Shown: piece after piece, positions 57,210 through 64,000 of the stretch
Position numbering within the stretch: the first letter of the stretch is position 1
How the letters are laid out: every line of letters starts with the position of its first letter
Assembly: GCA_004764695.1 (NCBI GenBank)
Contig: SMSO01000005.1
Coordinates: 1,569,501-1,633,500, forward strand
Direction: 5' to 3'
Origin: Schizochytrium sp. TIO01
Lineage: Eukaryota > Sar > Bigyra > Thraustochytrida > Thraustochytriidae
Length of the DNA stretch: 64,000 nt
Notes under the pieces: generated by a model
What the model was told of the DNA's origin: nothing
Databases searched by the model: none
The model's input: only the letters and a program-made list of their open reading frames with translations
Translations under genes and position numbers: made by a program

Positions 57210-60200
57210 ATGGCAGACGACCCTGGCGGTGGCGACGCCGCGAACCTGAGTCCTGAGGTCTTGCAGCAGCTTGTTGAAGATTTGCGGGGCAAACTAGAGC
57301 AAGCATGTCCTAATGGATGGTCCCATGCTGTGGACGGCTCGGGGTATTCTTATTTTTTGCAAGATGGCACAGGAGAAACAAGCTGGGATTTCCCTCCTGT
57401 GCCACCACCTGGCGGAGAGGGTGGCGATGGCGATGCTCGAGTTTCTGCTTTGGAGGCGCAAATCTCAAGGATGCAAAAGCAAGCAAAAAAAGCGGAGGCT
57501 GAACAAAAAAAGGTTGCCTTACGGGAGGCTGCTATGAAAACTGACATCAGCAAAATGAAGGCTGAGACACGCCAGGCCAAAAAGGAAGCAGGAGATGCTA
57601 CGCGTGAAGCGGAGAATAAAGCTGCTCTAGCGGTGGAAGAGGCTGCCCGTTCGCAGATGGGGCTCGAAGAGATTTCACAACGTCTCCTTAATGAACGTGC
57701 AAGCATGCTTCAAAATACTGTAAGGGCTATACGAGAACGAGATCCCAGTCTAGCAGAGGAATGTCTCCGAACCGTACGCTTAGGAGAGATGCCAGAGGTC
57801 CCAGAGGCGATTAACACAGGTGTACAAGAAGCAATAGAGGAATATATTGCGCACGAAGAGCTTGTCGCACAATTGCGCACTCAGATTCGAGACCTCGAGA
57901 GTGAACTTGCCTTTGAAAAACAAGAACGACAGCGGGAAAATGAAGAATGGAAAGAAATTGTAAGACAGCGGGATGAAGAGATTCAAGATCTCCAAAATAC
58001 AGTTGCCGAACGTGACGCTTACATTGAAGAACTTCGTTCCTACATTTCTGAAGCGGACGAAAGACACCGTGCAGAACTTGAACGTGCTCGTACTGAAGAC
58101 AAAAATAAGATTGTGTCTTTGCAATCTCAACTGATTCTTGTAAAAGAACAATATGAAGAAACTATGTTAGAGCTTGCAAATATTTGGCCAGATGGGGTAC
58201 CTCCTCCTTCACTTTTAAGGAAGTATGTTTTACCAATAAGGCAACGAGAAGCTTTAGAGCGTCAAGCCAAAGCACAGGAGAAAATCCGTATTGGCAGTCA
58301 CGTCCAAGCTTGGAATGAGTATTATGCATGCTACCAGCGGGCAGTGGTTACTGCTATGGATGAAGTAGCAGATCATGTTGAAGTGCGCTGGGTAGACGAA
58401 TTGGATCGACCTCCGGAATGGCTATCTTTATCCTACTGCATGGCTATTGTAGAAGAAGATTTGTATAAGCAGAAAGAGATTGGCACGCAGACCGATCTTT
58501 CGCGATATGATGAGATGTTGCATCGTCCCGTTAAGCCGAAGCGTCCGCGAAGTGCCGTTGGTCGCATGAACGGGCGAATGGAAGCGGCGGATCGACGAGC
58601 AACCCAAGCTTTGCGAGAAAAACGGGGCCAATCTGTAGATACATCTCAGGACGAATCTATCCGAATTGCTTCTGAGAATCTGTTTAGGATAATTGATGCA
58701 AAGAATCAAGGCGAGATTTTGTTGGTTGATGTTTGGAAATCAATTTTAGAATCCACCCAAGCACGCAACTTCATTGAGAATAATGAATTGATGCATCCTT
58801 TGCGGCGTAAAGAGTACTTAGTTCTGGCTTGGAAAGAAACAGATGCGGACCACGATCTCTCTATTCCTTTTGATATTGAAGAGTTTACGCGAGTGTGTGT
58901 GGAAGTATACAGAATGTCTATTCGTCCACCTGAAGTACGCCAAACCCAGGATGCTACAGCGATTGTGAATGCAGAAATCGCGGCAGCAATTCAACGCTAC
59001 AAGATGGCAAATGCAGAGGATTCTGACAGTTCTGCTGAGACATCCTCTGACGAAGATTATGGATCACGTTCGGAAGCCTCCGTGGAGGAGGCAGATGGTC
59101 CACAAAGTCAAATTGATGAGGCTACAGCCGATCATCAGGACCAAGACCAGAGAAGTGTGCTAGATTCTGAAAACGACGTCATGGACAGTGCCAACCAGGA
59201 TGCTAATCAAAATGTAAACAGCGACCTTCACGATAGTGTAGAAGAGGAGAGAGAGCTAGAAGATGTTGTTAATGAGAATGAAGATGGAGAAAAGGATGAA
59301 CGAGGATGACGAGGATGACGAGGACGACGAGGATGACGAGGATGGCGAGGATGGCGAGAAAGCGAAGAAAGCGAAGAAAGCGAAGAAAGCGAAGAAAACG
59401 AAGAAAACGAAGAAAACGAAGAAAACGAAGAAACCGACGCAGAGGATGACGACGAAGACCCTAGTGTCCTTAATCTTCGAAAACTGAAAGACTCTACACG
59501 CCACGACTTGGTACAGCCTTATCTGAAATCCGCACAGAAGGATAGATATGAACAGCTATTACGCACAGAGGAGACACGGCAGGATTTGTGGGATCAAATT
59601 CAAGTTCTTTGTTTGAAAGAAGAAGACGAAGTACGAGAGTTTTTTGATCGTGCAACAGAGGTTCTCCAAGTTGCCGAGGAAAAACATGCAGAGTCTATAC
59701 AACAGCACGACGCAGCAGTCCATGGATTTGATGAGACTCTTGATTTCATTCAAGGTAAATTCACAAGTGTTGATACAAAGGCATCTTTAACCTCAAAAGT
59801 TGTGTCACGTGTATGGAACGAGTTTCTTGTCGGTGATGCAAAGCACCAACTTGAACCAAAGAAAAATACTGAGAATGAGCCTATGTCGGAAACTATACTG
59901 AAGGAAAACAAAACGGAGGACACATCGCCATATCATGCCGATGTAAATATAGATGTTACGCAGAAAGAGGAAAAGACATCTGCTGGAGAAGAAACTGAAG
60001 AAAAACAACAGGGCGAAATTTTACACAACACAACTGAAGAAGTCAGTCATAATGAACAGAGAGGTCAGACAAGTCGCACCTCAAACGGCAGCATTCTATT
60101 TCCTGAACAGGAATTATTTATACAATCATCAAGTTCAGAAGTCGCACCTTTATCCAAAAGTAGAGTCCCCATGCTACGGAAACGAAAGATTAATTGGGAG

Positions 60201-63200
60201 TTACTACATTCCCATATCGAAAAACAACGTCAAGGTTTGTTACAAATTGAAAATAACTCGAAACAAGTTGTTGCTAAGAAGACAACAGAGTACGAACTTC
60301 AATCAAAACGAATTGAGGACATAGCGAAGGAAAAGGCATCTGTAGAGCGTGAACGTGACGCTTCTGAAAATGACAATATCAAGCAAGGCTTGATAAGCAA
60401 GATTGAAATTATTGAGACCAGGCTCACGCAAGCAAAAGCTCACCTGGGGCCTCTTGCAGGGCAGCGAGAGGAGGCTAAGACAGAGTACTCGCGGGTTGTT
60501 GAGGCCAAGCAAGACTTTGAAACCTCTGTTGTTGAACTTGAAACTCTCTTTGAGGACTTGCAAAATTGGGAGAATGAATTAAATATAAAAGCAAACCTTA
60601 TTACTCAATATGCTGAGGCTGAGCGCGTCGCAAGATTAAGATATCAATTCTGGGTTGAGGAGACGCAACTTTTGGACGCTCGAAGCAAGCAACAAAATGA
60701 AGTTTTCGGAGCCATGAATGAAGTAAAAGCAAAGCTAGATAAAGAAACCGAATCGAATACACAAGCCTTACTTCGAAACGTAGAGCATCAGGAAGTCTTA
60801 AAAGCTCGATTTATATTTGCACAGACTCAAATGAATCTTGCTGAGAATGAATTAGATATGTCTGTTGCTCAAAACCATCTCATCTACATGAGTAGAGAAT
60901 TATCACAAGGTATGGAATGGGCCAAGCAACAGTGGACTCAAGAAATTCAACTTATCGATCAAAATCTTGAAGAAAGAGCTCGGCATCTTCAAGATGACTG
61001 CTTTCGTTTGAGAGCTGCTCTTGATGCCGTAGCAGAGCGTGCAGCTTTACGAAGGCTTGTAGTTACGGATATGGAAAATGACTTGTTAAAGCAAACACAG
61101 TATACAGAAGCTAGCCCGTCACGCAAAATTGAATCACAAGTTGGTATTGACCAGCTACACGCGCTGCGTGACCTATCGCAACAGCGCGAGGAAGCATGGA
61201 TTTCAGAGAGTGTTCGAATCGTGCGAGGTCTCGCTGGTACTTGGATTGCAGGTCAAGAAAAGTCTCGATTACAGAGTGAAATTGACTTGACTCTCCAGGA
61301 AACTAAACACAAAACTGCTCAATATGCAGAAATTGCTATGACTGCTCAAAAACGATATGATATCATGGAAAAACGTGTCTTAGCAATCGAACGACGGTTC
61401 AAAGCAAGAGAAGATGCATTTGTCGCAGAATTGGATACTCTAGCAAAAACATCAGAGAAAAGTATAGATTTACTTCATGCTGAATTAGATGAACAAAAGA
61501 AACGCAACGATGAAATTGAACGGATTAGTATTGAGCACCTCAAGATGACTGAAGAGGATTATTTGGCTATGCGTGTTCAGCTTGAAGCAAAGATTGCGAA
61601 TCTTGAGGAAATTCTTGTCACTAATCGTCACTGGGTAAACACTTTGCGTACACAACTTCAAGAATTACGTGAACAAATGAGAATTTTTGAAGAGGAGCGC
61701 GCACGAGAGGAGCGCCGACTGGCTGCAGAAAAGGATCAACTACGTCAAGAACTTGAAGCAATGACACAGCATGGTGCGCGACTTGACAATTGGGTAAATT
61801 CCTTGAAAAACGAAGTTTCGATGCTTCAAGATACTGTAGCCTTCAACGAGCAAGAAAGTAAAAGAGTCGCAGAAATACACAAGAGAGAGTTGCGGTGGGT
61901 TCGCTGGGAAACATGGAAACGAGATGAAACAGCTCGTACGCTAAGCACAAATGTAGATGCCTGCTTTCAATTTTTTATAGAAACTGTTGCACGCCTTGCA
62001 GGATCGTCAAGGCATTATAATCAACGGATTGCCGCCAATGCTGGAATTCAGGTACTGCATGCTCTTGTGGAATCTAACCGGCCCGAAATTGCGCGTCTTG
62101 CTTTAGAAGCATTGAGTGCAGCAGCTTGGGACGGCCATGTAGATTTTCGTGCTATCAGCCGTCAGGCTACTGAAAGCTGGCGAAAGTGGGTGCAAGGGAT
62201 TTCCGTTGTAACAACTCTACGCTGGAATCGCAAGCATCGTGGGGATACAAATTCTGACGTGAGGGATCATGGAGATGAAACCTCGGAAATTGAGCTGCCA
62301 GTACAAGGGACTACTGTAAGACTGGCAGAGAATGGACGCGTTGTTGAAGTTGTTCCATTCTCCGTGGCTGAGAAAGATTGTGGTATGAATCTACCTAACC
62401 AACGCCGTATAGGAGATGGCTTGCTTGGACGTGTCTCAGGTGTTGACGTACTCATTCGGCACCTGGAAAATGCTGATTCTATAATTGTAGAGAAGGTTAC
62501 ATCTACGCTTGCGGTACTTGCTTTGGAGGTCGAGAACCGTGAGCGCATTGGAAGAGCCCTTCCACAGCTTTTAAGACTGGTTACAGCGGGTTATAATTTT
62601 TTGGAAGAAAACACAGAACCAAAAGACGCCTTGAGCGGGAGCGTTGCGGAGAGCTCGAATGCGCCGGAGACAGACGAGAGGCAAGGTCGAAATACAGAAG
62701 ATCAGATCGTCATGTTTCAGCCTGCAGTAACCTCGAATACACAGGAAGCTCTTGAAGCAGACGAAACGCGCAGGTATGCTCTGAGCACAATATGTAACCT
62801 TCTTTACGAGCATGAAGAAAACCAAGAAAAGTTCGCGCAATTATACGGTATTCGACCCTTATTATACCTTTGTCGAAAAACGACTAACGTTGATCTCCTA
62901 GAGACAATTACCTTAGCCTTACTCAATGCAACTTCGATATGTGTAAGGACGGCGGAACAACTCAGTGAGGATGACGGTTTAGAGATTCTTACAAAACTTT
63001 GTGCATTACCTGAAGTTGCTGTGGCGGATGGAGATGTCGCAGAGCGTATTCAGACAAACATAGTTCAAACTCTTATTAATGCCACCCGAGATTTGGGGAA
63101 ACTGGATGTTTCTCGTGTTGCGCGTCAAAAGATTGTGGTCTTTGGTGTTGAGCCACTTGTTCATTTGATGCTTGCCTCGAGCAATGAAGTGCAGACGTTT

Positions 63201-64000
63201 GCAGCGTGTATTTTTAGCAATTTAGCGCAAGACGATGCAATGCGAGAGCAAATGGGGCAGGATGGCGCGGTAGAAACGTTATTCACGCTCTGTGAGTCAG
63301 AGCATACTCAAGTGCGAACCTCTGCTTTAAATGCTCTCTCTAACTTGGCGTGGAATGCTGCCAACCAGAACCGCATTGGTAAGCTCTTGCCTCAGCTCAT
63401 TAACTTATGCCTAGATGAGCATGCTAGTGTTCGAGAAAGCGCAAGTGGGGTTTTGGCAAATGCTCTATTTTATCATGAAGGCAACCGTCGTCGCTTCGGA
63501 CTCTACACAAAGGCAGTAAGGACATGCGCGAAATTACTTGCCGACCAGACACAAACTAGTAAAGTCTACGAGAACATTGCTCGTGCCTTAGGAACTGCTG
63601 CGTATAATGACGCCGTGGCTATGCAAGCAGGTCTTTTAGGTGTAATTCCATCACTTCTTGCTCTTTGTGCCGGTTCTCAAGCAAATGTCCAACGAACAGC
63701 AGCCTTTGCATTAGTGAATCTCTCTGTACATGACATCCACAAGACTGTTATCATTCGTCATGATGGTGTTGAGATTATTACAGCTCTCTGTGCAAGTGAT
63801 TGCTCTGAGACTCGTCGTCATGCAAATCGTATCTTGGAGACAATGGCAGATATGTCTCGCGCAGAAGAACTTGAAGCTCGTCGTGAGCGATTTGGACTCC
63901 AAGGACTCGTTGCTCTCCTCTGCGGTGAAGAACAGTACGAAGGTCAGGCCCAACTACTTCAAGGCCTTTCAAGTCTGCAAGTTTTAGCATGTGAGCAACT
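57210..64000 (+). CDS. Giant WW / coiled-coil / armadillo-repeat protein, 3' partial, with compensating frameshifts
   Basis: The frame from the ATG at 57210 runs to the window edge (more than 2260 residues), broken only in an acidic repeat at 59299-59358. An N-terminal WW domain (about 34-63: W37, YSYF, W59, P62) precedes long coiled coils (about 75-340). An EF-hand-like pair follows (about 487-560, with DADHDLS), then an acidic Ser-rich segment. After the repeat come further coiled coils (about 780-1580). From about residue 1607 the sequence becomes armadillo-like helical repeats (for example VRTSALNALSNLAWN and VQRTAAFALVNLSV), open at 64000. I do not recognise the full architecture. WW plus coiled coil recalls centriolar CEP164, and ARM arrays are common in axonemal proteins, so a basal-body or flagellar scaffold is a reasonable guess. 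The first ATG of the downstream portion is only at 59883, inside the protein, which favours one gene rather than two. Confidence 0.8.
59299..59420 (+). repeat. Acidic coding repeat (GAGGATGAC, then GAAGAAAGC/GAAGAAAAC units) with frame switch
   Basis: In the gene's main frame the first part reads R-G-stop three times, while the neighbouring frame reads EDDEDD for 19 codons (59302-59358). The main frame then resumes with ESEESEE and ENEENEE units and continues open. One extra base at about 59300 and one missing base after 59358 explain the pattern exactly. Confidence 0.75.

Noticed and set aside
59307-59330. TGA read as Trp in the scaffold gene (frame reads R-G-stop repeats, later R-G-W)
   Set aside because: The kinase gene ends in TGA at its expected end, and no other gene uses internal TGA. 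The adjacent frame gives a better acidic continuation.
59256-59504. Minus-strand frame of Phe/Val/Ala and Ser runs
   Set aside because: It is the complement of the acidic coding repeat of the scaffold gene.

Overview
This is a nuclear genomic window from a flagellated protist. The genes carry eukaryotic families only: a CDKL5-type kinase, a SNARE, a PRL phosphatase, a PP2A-type phosphatase, an axonemal dynein heavy chain, a REEP/HVA22-type ER protein, and an ADCY10-like cyclase. Almost all are single long exons; one clear spliceosomal intron (GTAAGT...CAG) is visible. The axonemal outer-arm-type dynein, the soluble-type adenylyl cyclase and the intron-poor layout with long microsatellite-rich spacers fit a stramenopile of the labyrinthulomycete/thraustochytrid kind, but that placement is an inference (about 0.45). 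TAA, TAG and TGA are all used as stops, so the code looks standard.

Layout: 1-2072 spacer; 2073-3749 CDKL5-like kinase (+); 3750-9593 spacer with simple repeats; 9594-11936 three-WW/MyTH4/FERM protein (+); 13266-13873 Qc-SNARE with one intron (+); 14591-16225 FGGY sugar kinase (-); 16226-26267 a 10-kb spacer packed with tri-, tetra- and hexanucleotide repeats and two GC-rich islands; 26268-26813 PRL phosphatase (+); 27447-28391 divergent PP2A-family catalytic subunit (-); 31010-45431 outer-arm-type dynein heavy chain (+), interrupted by two single-base deletions; 45758-47071 REEP/HVA22-like membrane protein (-); 47748-52820 ADCY10-like cyclase (-); 52821-57209 spacer; 57210-64000+ a giant WW/coiled-coil/armadillo protein (+), still open at the window edge and carrying a compensating frameshift pair in an acidic repeat.

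Functional theme: the CDKL5-like kinase, axonemal dynein and soluble-type cyclase belong to families with known ciliary roles, and the giant WW/coiled-coil/ARM protein is compatible with a basal-body or axonemal scaffold (inference). The PP2A-type and PRL phosphatases, the SNARE, the ER-shaping protein and the sugar kinase are housekeeping or signalling genes. Four single-base indels in two long, otherwise intact reading frames suggest residual consensus errors in the assembly rather than gene decay.
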